Of a DNA stretch of 64,000 bases, positions 25,582 through 34,311 are shown piece by piece; the first letter of the stretch is position 1, and each line of letters starts with the position of its first letter. Origin of the DNA: a virus; the IMG/VR virus record IMGVR_UViG_3300027902_000006, positions 1 through 64,000 of that record. One strand, written 5' to 3'. Under the pieces are notes generated by a model. That model was not told where the DNA came from. It saw only the letters and a program-made list of their open reading frames with translations, and did not search any database. A program made the position numbers and the translations under genes.

Positions 25582-26207
25582 TTTACTACACTGCCAACGC
25601 GGAGAATCCGTTGTTCGAAGAACGGATTAGAGAAGACCTAAAAAAGAAGGCGGGGGACATTCCAATCGTTAGTGTATCTAGGAAGCCGATTGACTTTGGA
25701 ACCAATATCTGTGTAGGAGAGGTCCCCATCAGTTATACAAGTGAGTGGAAGCAGCTACTTCTTGGTTTAAAGGAAGCCAAGACAAGACTTTGTATTGCCG
25801 CAGAAGCAGATTGTCTCTATCCTCCTGAATACTTCACGATGACTCCAGAGGAAGACGATATGATGTACAACTACAATCATATCTGGATTATTTGGAGACG
25901 TCATAGAGGAGCGTGGCGTAAGTATGGATACTGTGAAGGGGCACAGATGTGCGGTCGGGAATATTGGATCGAGAGACTTGAGCCTCTACTTCCTAAAGAG
26001 TGGGAGCCCTATACGAGACTAGAAGAGAATGCTTTGGTCAACAAAATCTTTCCTGATAGAAAGGAGTATACAGGTAGACCAGCGATCTCGTTTAAGACTG
26101 GTGATGGGGTCAGTTGTAGGACTACTTTTAGTAGGAAGAGTAGAACAAACGAACTAGAATATTGGGGTGGTGTAAAACAACTAAAGGAGATATATTTTGC
26201 ATCTTAA
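25563..26207 (+). CDS. putative glycosyltransferase-like protein (family B copy 1)
   Basis: This 214-residue protein is a paralogue of 27802. Shared blocks are IVSVSRKPIDFG, the acidic EAD in CIAAEADCLYPPEYF, and MTPEEDDMMYNYNHIW. The acidic triplet in the centre suggests a GT-A-like fold. The family name is uncertain. The stop lies inside the next gene, so translation is coupled. Confidence 0.55.
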   Translation: MQDRTIVYYTANAENPLFEERIREDLKKKAGDIPIVSVSRKPIDFGTNICVGEVPISYTSEWKQLLLGLKEAKTRLCIAAEADCLYPPEYFTMTPEEDDMMYNYNHIWIIWRRHRGAWRKYGYCEGAQMCGREYWIERLEPLLPKEWEPYTRLEENALVNKIFPDRKEYTGRPAISFKTGDGVSCRTTFSRKSRTNELEYWGGVKQLKEIYFAS

Positions 26208-26721
26208 GTATAACGCACACATTGGGGGCGGTTCTCATCTACCTATTGTAATGAGATTGATGGCTATGACAGAAGGTCCGGTTCTTGAATTGGGTATGGG
26301 TCTTTTTTCAACTCCATATCTTCACTGGGCTTGTTACGACTCGCAAAGACCCCTCGTATCTTGTGAGAATAAGAAGCCATTTTTAGACATGTTTGTTTTT
26401 AACGACAAAAGAGAAGTAGGAAATGATTATACCTTTCATGAAATCGTCTTCGTAGAGAACAGTGATTGGGATAAGATTGATGTTACTGATAGACACTGGA
26501 GTATTGTTCTGATCGACCATAATCCAGGTCCGCGAAGGCGTGAAGAAATGAAGCGAGTAGCCAATAACGCAGATTATGTCGTAGTTCACGATACCGATGA
26601 GAAGAACGATTGGTATTACAAGTATGCTGAGTACTTTCCACTTTTCCAAAATCGGTATGACACAGAGATCTATCCGAGAACGACTGTACTTTCTAACTTC
26701 AGGGATTTATCTATCCTATGA
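26197..26721 (+). CDS. methyltransferase-fold protein, first of a pair (TTG start)
   Basis: This 174-residue protein has a SAM-loop-like motif PVLELGMGLFSTPYLHW and the later strands VLIDHNPGPRRREEM and DYVVVHDTDEK. The next gene is a tandem copy. The TTG start has AAAGGAGAT upstream. A class I methyltransferase fold is likely; catalysis and substrate are not shown. Confidence 0.6.
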   Translation: MHLKYNAHIGGGSHLPIVMRLMAMTEGPVLELGMGLFSTPYLHWACYDSQRPLVSCENKKPFLDMFVFNDKREVGNDYTFHEIVFVENSDWDKIDVTDRHWSIVLIDHNPGPRRREEMKRVANNADYVVVHDTDEKNDWYYKYAEYFPLFQNRYDTEIYPRTTVLSNFRDLSIL

Positions 26722-27215
26722 ATATCAGTGGAGATATAGGATTCGGTAGTCATCTACCTATCTTAATCAAGATAGTCGGGATGACTACCGGTCCTATCTT
26801 AGAGCTTGGAATGGGAATGTACTCTACTCCGTTCTTACATTGGGCGTGCTTTAACGCTAAACGAAAACTTGTCTCTCTTGACTCTGATTATGAATGTTAC
26901 ACAATCAATCGTAGTTATGGACGTAGTGACTATCACGAGGTGCGCTTTGTCCAGAATTGGGATGAAGTCGACTTAGCTGGATTCTGGGATGTAGTTCTCA
27001 TTGACCACGAAAGAGATAGGCGTATCTACGAAATTCAGAAAGTGGTTAATTCGGCTAACTATATCATCGTACACGATAGCGAGGGACGAAGGGACAAGTA
27101 CTACAAATATTCCCAAATCTACCCACTTTTCAAATACAGATATGACTTTGCTAAGATAACTCCGTTTACTGTAGTCTTATCTAATTTTAAGGACCTGTCC
27201 GATCTATGCGATTAA
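26718..27215 (+). CDS. methyltransferase-fold protein, second of a pair
   Basis: This 165-residue tandem paralogue has PILELGMGMYSTPFLHW, VVLIDHERDRRIYEI and YIIVHDSEGRRDK, matching the first copy block for block. ATGA coupling to the first copy and a 10-base overlap with the following methyltransferase are visible. Same fold inference and same uncertainty as its partner. Confidence 0.6.
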   Translation: MNISGDIGFGSHLPILIKIVGMTTGPILELGMGMYSTPFLHWACFNAKRKLVSLDSDYECYTINRSYGRSDYHEVRFVQNWDEVDLAGFWDVVLIDHERDRRIYEIQKVVNSANYIIVHDSEGRRDKYYKYSQIYPLFKYRYDFAKITPFTVVLSNFKDLSDLCD

Positions 27216-27826
27216 TCGAGGGTATTGAATATACAGGCACTCCCTTTGAGATTCCCGATTGTGGAAGAGACGACCTCCCAGAATTTTTCAAGGAGATGGG
27301 GTATACTATTGGAGTGGAAGTTGGAGTCCTTCGTGGAGAATTTACAGAGAAGCTTTGTAAACCAGGACTGAAGGTTTACGGAGTTGATCCCTACGAAGGT
27401 TATAGAAACTATAGACGCGATTCTCGTGAGGAGCCTTACGAAGTGCAGTATAAGATGGCACTGGATCGTTTAGCTCCTTATGACTGTACGATTATTCGGA
27501 AACTCTCAGCGGACGCAGCAATGGATTTTAAGGACGAGAGTCTCGACTTTGTCTATATAGATGGAAACCACACTATTCCATATGTCGTCTCAGATATATA
27601 CGAGTGGAATAGAAGGATCAGAGTTGGTGGAGTTATCTCGGGTCATGATTATGGTTTGAACTCGAAGAACCCATACAGTTTCCAAGCTTGTCACGTTGTT
27701 CATGCAGTAAAGTTAATGACGGGTATTTTAGGAGTTAAGAATTGGTATCTATTAGGGGAGTACCGTCCTGAGGTGGGTGATAAACGTGATAAGTGGAGGT
27801 CATGGATGTGGATCAAGAAACATTAG
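27206..27826 (+). CDS. class I SAM methyltransferase, Methyltransf_24 type
   Basis: This 206-residue protein has GVEVGVLRGEFTEKL as the SAM loop and the FVYIDGNHTIPYVVSDIYEW ... GGVISGHDYG pair typical of Methyltransf_24 sugar or small-molecule methyltransferases. It is closer to that family than its two neighbours. It overlaps the next gene by 25 bases. Confidence 0.75.
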   Translation: MRLIEGIEYTGTPFEIPDCGRDDLPEFFKEMGYTIGVEVGVLRGEFTEKLCKPGLKVYGVDPYEGYRNYRRDSREEPYEVQYKMALDRLAPYDCTIIRKLSADAAMDFKDESLDFVYIDGNHTIPYVVSDIYEWNRRIRVGGVISGHDYGLNSKNPYSFQACHVVHAVKLMTGILGVKNWYLLGEYRPEVGDKRDKWRSWMWIKKH

Positions 27827-28542
27827 GGTGTATATACTATACAGACAATAGGATTGACGGTAATCGGTACGACAATATCTTCAAACTTACTCAGAAGTAT
27901 ATCTCTGCTAGTGGACTTCCTATAGTCAGTTGTTCTCTAAAACCGATTGATTTCGGAGATACTCGTATCGTCCTCGAAGGACGTGAGAGAAGTTATCCTA
28001 CTATGGTCCTTCAGATCTTAACAGCGTTAGAGGCCGGTACGACTAAGTATGTCTTCTTCACAGAGCACGATGTTCTCTATCATCCTTGTCATTTCGATTT
28101 TACTCCACCTACGGACGATCTCTATTATTATAATGTCAATAACTGGCGATGGCTATACTTACAGGACTATCTAATAACGTATAGCGATTTGACTTCTCTA
28201 TCAAGTCTGTGTTGTAATAGAGAGTTGGCGATTCGACATTACAAATTCAGACTTGATCATATCAAGGAAAACAAATTTGATGAGATAAGAAGTCGAGAAC
28301 CTAGATGGGCTAGGCGATTTGGATACGAACCGGGAACTAAGAGTCGTAGACGTGGTGGATTAACTGATGAGGAACATGTCAAGCGTCGTTCGATGCTTCC
28401 AAATATTGATATAAGACACAGGTGTACATTCTCAAGGCCAAAAGTAACTCTAGAGGAATTCATTCATAAGCCGAGTGATTTTGTTCAAGTTGGACTAGAC
28501 GATATACCCGGCTGGAACTTACGGGAACTTTTTCAGTTATGA
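27802..28542 (+). CDS. putative glycosyltransferase-like protein (family B copy 2)
   Basis: This 246-residue paralogue of 25563 has IVSCSLKPIDFG, the acidic EHD in FFTEHDVLYHPCHF, and PPTDDLYYYNVNNW. I prefer the ATG at 27802 behind GGAGG, although that spacing is short; GTG at 27793 is the alternative. It ends with ATGA coupling to the fused glycosyltransferase. Fold and role are inferred. Confidence 0.55.
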   Translation: MDVDQETLGCIYYTDNRIDGNRYDNIFKLTQKYISASGLPIVSCSLKPIDFGDTRIVLEGRERSYPTMVLQILTALEAGTTKYVFFTEHDVLYHPCHFDFTPPTDDLYYYNVNNWRWLYLQDYLITYSDLTSLSSLCCNRELAIRHYKFRLDHIKENKFDEIRSREPRWARRFGYEPGTKSRRRGGLTDEEHVKRRSMLPNIDIRHRCTFSRPKVTLEEFIHKPSDFVQVGLDDIPGWNLRELFQL

Positions 28543-30209
28543 GCACACTCAGTATAATTATTCCCTCCCGCAACGAAATGTTTCTAGCTAGAACAATTCA
28601 AGATATTCTAGAAAACATTGAAGCTGATACGGAGATCATTGCCACTCTAGATGGGGCGTGGGCCAGACCGCCCGTTCCCCAACATGATAGAGTCAATATT
28701 ATTTATGTACCTGAGGCTATCGGACAGAGAGCAGCTACAAATATAGCAGCTAAGTTAGCTCAGGGTAAGTATGTAATGAAAGTAGATGCCCATTGTTCCT
28801 TTGAGAAGGGCTTCGACCGAAAGATGATTGAGGGCTTTAAAGAAGTTGGAGACGATGTTACGATGGTTCCCATCATGCGTAATCTCTGGGCATTTTCGTG
28901 GAAATGTTACCTCTGCGGTTGGACTAAATATCAAGGTCCGCGACCTAAAGTCTGTGAGCAATGCGGAAAATCTGGAAAAGTTCGGATGAAGATGATGTGG
29001 ATTGGAAAACGTAATCCTCAGAGTATCAGCTATTGTTTTGATTCTGTTCCACATTTTCAATACTTCAACGCCTATAAAGTCACCGATGCTTTTAAAGAAC
29101 AACGCAAAACGAACTTCACTGAAACAATGTCTCTCCAAGGTTCTTGTTTTATGTCTACACTCGAGAAGTATTTAGAGCTTAATCTATGCGACGAGAGTCT
29201 CGGTAATTGGGGCAATCAGGGTATTGAAGTAGCCTTGAAGACGCGATTGTCAGGCGGAAGGGTTCTTGTCAACCACAATACTTGGTATGCTCATATGTTT
29301 AGAACGCAGGGCGGTGATTTTGGTTTTCCCTACGATCTATCAGGGAGAGGAGTTCAACAGACTAAAAACCGAGTCAAAGCGTTGTTCTTCGGGAACAGTT
29401 GGGACAAACAGATCTATCCTTTGTCTAAAGTGATTGAACAGTTCTGGCCGATTCCGGGTTGGTCCGAAGAAGCATTTAAATCACTGAAAAAAGACGAGAT
29501 GCAAGTTAAGCGGCCCGGAGTTTATTCTATTAAGAATAAAGACAACACTAAAGCCTATATAGGATCTTCGATCAATATAGCTCAAAGATTCGGAGAGCAC
29601 CTACGAGAACTCCGTAGAAATGAACATGGAAACGAATATTTACAACATGCTTGGAATAAGTATGGGGAGGATTACTTCTCGTTTAATATCGAATACTTCT
29701 GTTCTCAAGATACGTTATTAATAAAAGAACAAGAAATTTTGGACCTCTTCACTTCTGACTTTGGGTGGAGGAATATATATAACCTTAATCCTACGGCTAG
29801 TCTATCTGGTAGAAATCATACAGAAGAGACAAAGGCTAAGATAGGGGAGAAGAGTAAAGGAAGAAGAACATTTTTAGGTAAGAAACATTCTTCTGAATCT
29901 ATCGAGAAGATCCGTTTGTCTAAATTAGGAAAAGATCCTTGGAACAAGGGTATCCAACACTCTGAAACTACCAAGCGTAAGATTAGTGAGTCTAAATTAA
30001 AGAACCCTATTGAGGTGTGGAACAAAGGGAAAAAGGGACTTTATTGTGCCTCCGAGGAGACACGAAAAAAACTGAGCGACTCCCTAAAAGGACGTATTCC
30101 TTGGAATAAAGGAAAACACCATACTGATGAAACTAAACAGAAAATAAAAGAAGCCGCGAAGAAACATCATAGACATAAAGACGAGAAGGGTCGTTTTGTT
30201 AAAAAATAA
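28539..30209 (+). CDS. family 2 glycosyltransferase fused to a GIY-YIG homing endonuclease
   Basis: Residues 1-320 of this 556-residue protein are a GT2 domain (LSIIIPSRNEMFLARTI, YVMKVDAHCSFEKGFD). It is interrupted by a zinc knuckle (CYLCGW...CEQCGK) and ends QIYPLSKVIEQFWPIPGW. From residue 321 (an in-frame ATG at 29499) it becomes a GIY-YIG nuclease (RPGVYSIKNK, KAYIGSSINIAQRFGEH) with repeated NUMOD3-type modules (GRNHTEETKAKI, KGKHHTDETKQKI). The endonuclease has thus entered the 3' end of the transferase gene without breaking the frame. Downstream the remnant of a second transferase C-terminus remains (30202-30294). The endonuclease may also be made separately from 29499. Confidence 0.9.
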   Translation: MSTLSIIIPSRNEMFLARTIQDILENIEADTEIIATLDGAWARPPVPQHDRVNIIYVPEAIGQRAATNIAAKLAQGKYVMKVDAHCSFEKGFDRKMIEGFKEVGDDVTMVPIMRNLWAFSWKCYLCGWTKYQGPRPKVCEQCGKSGKVRMKMMWIGKRNPQSISYCFDSVPHFQYFNAYKVTDAFKEQRKTNFTETMSLQGSCFMSTLEKYLELNLCDESLGNWGNQGIEVALKTRLSGGRVLVNHNTWYAHMFRTQGGDFGFPYDLSGRGVQQTKNRVKALFFGNSWDKQIYPLSKVIEQFWPIPGWSEEAFKSLKKDEMQVKRPGVYSIKNKDNTKAYIGSSINIAQRFGEHLRELRRNEHGNEYLQHAWNKYGEDYFSFNIEYFCSQDTLLIKEQEILDLFTSDFGWRNIYNLNPTASLSGRNHTEETKAKIGEKSKGRRTFLGKKHSSESIEKIRLSKLGKDPWNKGIQHSETTKRKISESKLKNPIEVWNKGKKGLYCASEETRKKLSDSLKGRIPWNKGKHHTDETKQKIKEAAKKHHRHKDEKGRFVKK

Positions 30210-30294
30210 ACAAATACATCCTGTTTCTTGGTTAGTAGAACGCTTCTGGCCAGTACCTGGATGGACGCAGGAACAACTGGATCAGTTAAAGTAG
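30202..30294 (+). pseudogene. orphan glycosyltransferase C-terminus behind the endonuclease
   Basis: A frame shifted by +1 from the fusion gene reads KNKQIHPVSWLVERF then WPVPGWTQEQLDQLK and stops at 30292-30294. This is closely similar to the transferase tail upstream of the endonuclease (DKQIYPLSKVIEQFWPIPGW). It has no start codon or ribosome-binding site. I read it as the 3' end of a transferase gene cut off by the homing-endonuclease insertion. Because the upstream copy still has its own tail, the insertion apparently brought or exposed a second, diverged tail. Confidence 0.75.
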
Positions 30295-30300
30295 AGCTAA

Positions 30301-32793
30301 ATGGCAACTTCATACGTTAGTGTCAGCCACGGTAACATAGGGTCTGCGACGAGGCCACAAACGCTAGTGGTCAACACACCCGCTTCTCTCCAAGCAGGAG
30401 ACGTCATTGTTGCCTATATCGGTGCTTGGGGTGCTGCTGGTGCTCCAACTATTAGTACTCCTTCTGGTTGGACTTTAGTAGATTCTGCTGCTCCTACATC
30501 AAGTTATTTGGGTAAGTGGTTTTGGCACGCTTTCTCTGTGGGGGAAACTTCATATTCGTGGACTATTTCTGCCACATCAGGGAATGTAGCAGCTTATGGT
30601 TGTTTAGCAGGTTTTCGTGGTTGTAGTGTAACAAATCCCATTGACCATAAGAATAAAAATAGCGGTACTAGTGGTTCTTCTATTACCGTAACTGGTTTCA
30701 CTGACACGGATGCCAACTCAATCGCCCTTCTTTTTGCAGCATGTGAATACTCATCGGCACGGACTTTCAGTTCAGAAACTTTAAATTCTGTCGCTATGAC
30801 GGAAAGAGACGATGCTTCGGGTTGTACAACCTATGTTCATTCAGTCTCTGTTTCGACTTTACAGTTATCTTCTACAACTACCGGTAATGCTGCTGCTACA
30901 ATCAGTAGTAGTACTAATAATGCATGGGTGGGCGTTCTTATCACACTGCTTCCGGCAGGAAGCTCTGCTAGTCCGAGTCTATCTCCATCTTTAAGTCCGA
31001 GTCTTAGTCCTTCAATTTCTCCGTCGTTATCGCCATCTGTAGCGGGTAGTTTCAGTCCTAGTCTGAGTCCGTCTATATCACCCTCAATATCTCCTAGTCT
31101 AAGTCCAAGCATATCTCCGTCCTATTCACCGTCTATCAGTCCTAGCGTGTCTCCTAGTTCGAGTCTCTCTCCGAGTCTGAGCCCATCCTTAAGTCCTAGT
31201 CTATCCCCATCATTCAGTCCTAGCTTAAGTCCTAGCTTAAGTCCTAGCTTATCTCCGAGCAGGTCTCCTAGTGTATCACCTTCGGCTTCCCTCAGTCCTT
31301 CATTATCTCCGAGTCTATCTCCTAGTATATCTCCGTCTCTATCTCCATCTTTGTCCCCAAGTAGATCACCGAGTCTATCTCCGAGTCTATCTCCATCTAT
31401 TTCACCGAGTGTATCACCGTCTGCGTCTATTAGTCCCTCTATATCACCTAGCTTAAGTCCAAGTAGGTCTCCTAGTCTCAGCCCAAGCCTATCTCCGTCA
31501 ATATCTCCTTCCTTGTCTCCGAGTTACAGTCCTTCTCTATCGCCCTCCCTTGTTACTAGTTTTAGTCCGTCTCTAAGTCCAAGTATATCGCCGAGTATTT
31601 CTCCGTCCGTTAGTCCATCGGCTTCGATTAGTCCTTCGCTATCTCCTAGTCTCAGCCCTAGTTATAGTCCAAGTATTAGCCCTAGCTTAAGCCCAAGTAT
31701 TAGCCCAAGCATCAGTCCGTCTGCTTCACCTTCGGCTTCTCTAAGTCCTAGTCTTAGTCCTAGCATAAGTCCTAGCATAAGCCCAAGCCTTAGTCCCTCT
31801 CTATCACCTAGTAGGAGCCCATCAATATCTCCGTCGGTATCACCGTCGGCGTCCATTAGTCCAAGTCTTAGTCCTAGTCTGAGTCCTTCTATATCACCTT
31901 CTCTGAGTCCTAGTCTCAGTCCATCACTCAGCCCGTCACTGAGCCCAAGTTTAAGTCCGAGTATATCTCCTTCAGTTAGTCCGAGTGCAAGTATATCACC
32001 ATCGCTAAGTCCAAGCTTAAGTCCTAGCTTATCTCCGAGCAGGTCTCCTAGTGTATCGCCAAGTGTAAGTCCTAGTGCCTCTATAAGTCCTAGCTTAAGT
32101 CCATCTTTATCTCCGTCTTTAAGTCCGAGTCTTAGTCCGTCTATCAGCCCGAGTAGAAGTCCGAGTCTTAGTCCGAGTCTTAGTCCGAGTATATCTCCTT
32201 CGGTTAGTCCTTCTGCGTCGATATCTCCCTCTCTGTCTCCGAGTAGATCCCCGAGTTTGTCACCCTCGATCAGTCCGAGCGTATCTCCTAGCGTATCCCC
32301 GTCCGCCTCGATCTCTCCAAGTCTGAGTCCGAGTATCTCTCCGTCTATAAGTCCGAGCCTCAGTCCCTCCATCAGTCCGAGTAGAAGCCCGTCTCTGTCT
32401 CCGAGTGTCTCACCGTCTCTCTCACCTTCTATTATAACTAGTTTTAGTCCATCGCTATCTCCGTCTTTAAGTCCAAGTCTGAGTCCATCCAGATCACCTA
32501 GTAGAAGTCCGAGTCTTAGTCCTAGCTATAGCCCATCGCTTAGTCCTAGTTTAAGTGGGAGTATATCTCCATCCGTATCTCCTAGTGCAAGTATCAGTCC
32601 GAGTATATCACCGAGTTACTCCCCGAGTTACAGTCCTTCCGTCTCTCCAAGCGGATCACCCTCGGCGTCGATATCTCCATCTGTGTCACCATCTCCATCT
32701 CCTCCACCTATTATGGGAAGACGTACTACGATTCTACGCTTGGGTGGACTGAGTTCAAGATACCGCTTAGTCACCCGTGATCCAAGCGAGTAA
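30301..32793 (+). CDS. virion-type protein with long S-x-S-P repeat
   Basis: This is an 830-residue protein. Residues 1-220 form a beta-sandwich-like domain (SATRPQTLVVNTPASLQAGD, GWTLVDSAAPTSSYLGKW) of a kind found in phage surface proteins. Residues about 222-800 are roughly 145 tetrapeptides S-[L/I/V/A/R/Y]-S-P. The end is a basic tail GRRTTILRLGG. The repeats probably form an extended or disordered stalk, possibly a glycosylation platform given the many Ser residues and neighbouring glycosyltransferases. That link is inference. There is no signal peptide. Minus-strand open frames here are by-products of the repeat. Confidence 0.75.
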   Translation: MATSYVSVSHGNIGSATRPQTLVVNTPASLQAGDVIVAYIGAWGAAGAPTISTPSGWTLVDSAAPTSSYLGKWFWHAFSVGETSYSWTISATSGNVAAYGCLAGFRGCSVTNPIDHKNKNSGTSGSSITVTGFTDTDANSIALLFAACEYSSARTFSSETLNSVAMTERDDASGCTTYVHSVSVSTLQLSSTTTGNAAATISSSTNNAWVGVLITLLPAGSSASPSLSPSLSPSLSPSISPSLSPSVAGSFSPSLSPSISPSISPSLSPSISPSYSPSISPSVSPSSSLSPSLSPSLSPSLSPSFSPSLSPSLSPSLSPSRSPSVSPSASLSPSLSPSLSPSISPSLSPSLSPSRSPSLSPSLSPSISPSVSPSASISPSISPSLSPSRSPSLSPSLSPSISPSLSPSYSPSLSPSLVTSFSPSLSPSISPSISPSVSPSASISPSLSPSLSPSYSPSISPSLSPSISPSISPSASPSASLSPSLSPSISPSISPSLSPSLSPSRSPSISPSVSPSASISPSLSPSLSPSISPSLSPSLSPSLSPSLSPSLSPSISPSVSPSASISPSLSPSLSPSLSPSRSPSVSPSVSPSASISPSLSPSLSPSLSPSLSPSISPSRSPSLSPSLSPSISPSVSPSASISPSLSPSRSPSLSPSISPSVSPSVSPSASISPSLSPSISPSISPSLSPSISPSRSPSLSPSVSPSLSPSIITSFSPSLSPSLSPSLSPSRSPSRSPSLSPSYSPSLSPSLSGSISPSVSPSASISPSISPSYSPSYSPSVSPSGSPSASISPSVSPSPSPPPIMGRRTTILRLGGLSSRYRLVTRDPSE
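30964..32703 (+). repeat. 12-base coding repeat (S-x-S-P units)
   Basis: About 145 consecutive 12-base units encode Ser-x-Ser-Pro. Serine codons switch freely between AGT/AGC and TCN families and proline between CCT/CCG/CCA/CCC, so adjacent units differ strongly at DNA level while the peptide pattern holds. The periodic insertion SVSPSAS recurs at higher order, suggesting duplication of longer blocks. Confidence 0.9.
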
Positions 32794-32801
32794 AAAACAT
32801 T

Positions 32802-32842
32802 CGAATTTTCTTGTAGTTCTACGGACTTACTTTATCATTAAA
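32802..32842 (+). promoter_or_regulatory. bipartite promoter-like element
   Basis: Box 1 CGAATTTTCTTGTAGTTC (32802-32819), ten unconserved bases, then box 2 CTTTATCATTAAA (32830-32842). Box 1 recurs without change at 37111 with identical spacing to a near-identical box 2. It sits right after a stop codon and 33 bases before the next start. Identity over 18 bases in an otherwise mosaic genome implies function, most simply a late promoter read by a phage or host-modified polymerase. Confidence 0.65.
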
Positions 32843-32874
32843 AGAGAGTTAGGTAATGACTCCTTGGAGGCGTG

Positions 32875-34293
32875 ATGGCTGACAATATAAAAACCCCACA
32901 AGGATATGGAACTGATCCACCCGTAGCTACAGACGAGATAGGTGGGACCCATTATCAAGTTGTCAAGCAAGCCTACGGAGATCCAGACTCTGTTACTCAG
33001 GTTAGTCGAGTCAATCCACTACCTGTGGTCCCGGCTGATGCACCAACGGCAGTTACAGGGTCAGTCTCATCTGATGGACCACTCCTTTCTTGTGACACTA
33101 CTGGCTATCAAGTTATTTCTCTTCAACTATCTGGGTCTTGGCAAGGAAATGTTAAATTCCAAGCAAGTAATGACAATTCTACCTGGGTAGATGTCTTAGG
33201 TTATGGCGTTTCTTCAGAAATGTCTGCCGTAGAGTTCATAGCAAATAACGACATAATTTTGATTCCCTGTGTGGGTCGTTATTTTAAAGCGGTGGTGTGG
33301 GGATTAGTAAGTGGAACTGTGGTTGGTACGGCCTATCTTCGTCAGCAATCGCTAGCTGGTATTGGAGAAGCCCAACTCTCTCAAGCGATGGACCCCCTAA
33401 ATCTGCAGTTTTTGAACGTATCCCCGGCGGGAGTAGACCAACCGGGTTTACAACCGGTGACTCGATCATTCCCCGTGGCACTTGCTCGGGAACATATTCA
33501 GGACCTCTTCATACCCCCGAGGGCGTGGGTGGCAGGGAATCTTAACAACAATGTCATAGATCCGGCTGGTGGTGCGACTCCGGTTGATTGCCTTCAATAC
33601 CGAAGCATCCATGTCCAAATAGCAACGGGAGCGGGTGTTACCGGGGCAATAACTTTTGAGCAGAGTAATGACCTTATCAACTGGAGTGGCCTATTCTTGG
33701 AAGATCCGGGTGCCTCGGCGGCTTGGGCGACTTCTTGGACCTTGGCGGCCAGCACCACTAGGCTCTACTCCGGGGCAATTAAGGCACGGTATGTCCGGTT
33801 GAGAGTATCTACTATCTTGGTGGGGACCACGGTAGTTAGCGCAAAAGTGAGCATGACACCCCACCTGGTTGAATACTTGGCGGTGAATCCATCTTACATC
33901 AGCGGCACTGCCATCGTCACTGGAGGCTTGGCCGGATCTCAGGGCGTGGGTGGTCCCTCAGCAATCGGCGTAGTCCCCACTTACAATCCCCTCTTGGCCG
34001 GTGGTGTGGATCTTGCCAACCTTACTCGCAGGGTACGAACAGATGAATTAGGTAACCAAGTAGTAACTGGACTAGATCCAACACAAAACGCTAAAGCACT
34101 ACTCAATCCTGTATTCTCTCGACTTGCTATTTCTGGTAGGGGTGAAGAAGATACAGATATGCTCATTCGTATCTTAGCCGAGTTACGTACAATCTCGTTC
34201 TATCTAAGCGAACTGCCCTTTATGCTCCACTCTAATATTAACTTTGTTGATGACTCTTCGGATGTTTCCGACGAGGCAAGAATTAAACAGTAA
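32875..34293 (+). CDS. large beta-rich virion surface protein
   Basis: This 472-residue protein starts at ATG 32875 behind GGAGG. It consists of repeated jelly-roll-like modules (GYQVISLQLSGSWQGNVKF, QASNDNSTWVDV; later SIHVQIATGAGVTGAITFEQ, SNDLINWSGL) of the kind found in phage tail or decoration proteins that carry two similar domains. The middle (about 33270-34020) is clearly GC-richer than both ends, suggesting that the second module was exchanged by recombination. Confidence 0.65.
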   Translation: MADNIKTPQGYGTDPPVATDEIGGTHYQVVKQAYGDPDSVTQVSRVNPLPVVPADAPTAVTGSVSSDGPLLSCDTTGYQVISLQLSGSWQGNVKFQASNDNSTWVDVLGYGVSSEMSAVEFIANNDIILIPCVGRYFKAVVWGLVSGTVVGTAYLRQQSLAGIGEAQLSQAMDPLNLQFLNVSPAGVDQPGLQPVTRSFPVALAREHIQDLFIPPRAWVAGNLNNNVIDPAGGATPVDCLQYRSIHVQIATGAGVTGAITFEQSNDLINWSGLFLEDPGASAAWATSWTLAASTTRLYSGAIKARYVRLRVSTILVGTTVVSAKVSMTPHLVEYLAVNPSYISGTAIVTGGLAGSQGVGGPSAIGVVPTYNPLLAGGVDLANLTRRVRTDELGNQVVTGLDPTQNAKALLNPVFSRLAISGRGEEDTDMLIRILAELRTISFYLSELPFMLHSNINFVDDSSDVSDEARIKQ

Positions 34294-34311
34294 CTAATTT
34301 AGGAGAACATC

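Noticed and set aside
21921-30209. diversity-generating retroelement
   Set aside because: No reverse transcriptase or template/variable repeat pair was seen near the tip or surface protein genes.
31662-32372. 236-residue minus-strand frame with G-L-R-L-G repeats
   Set aside because: It is the antisense of the S-x-S-P coding repeat. The plus-strand gene has an intact folded N-domain and start.
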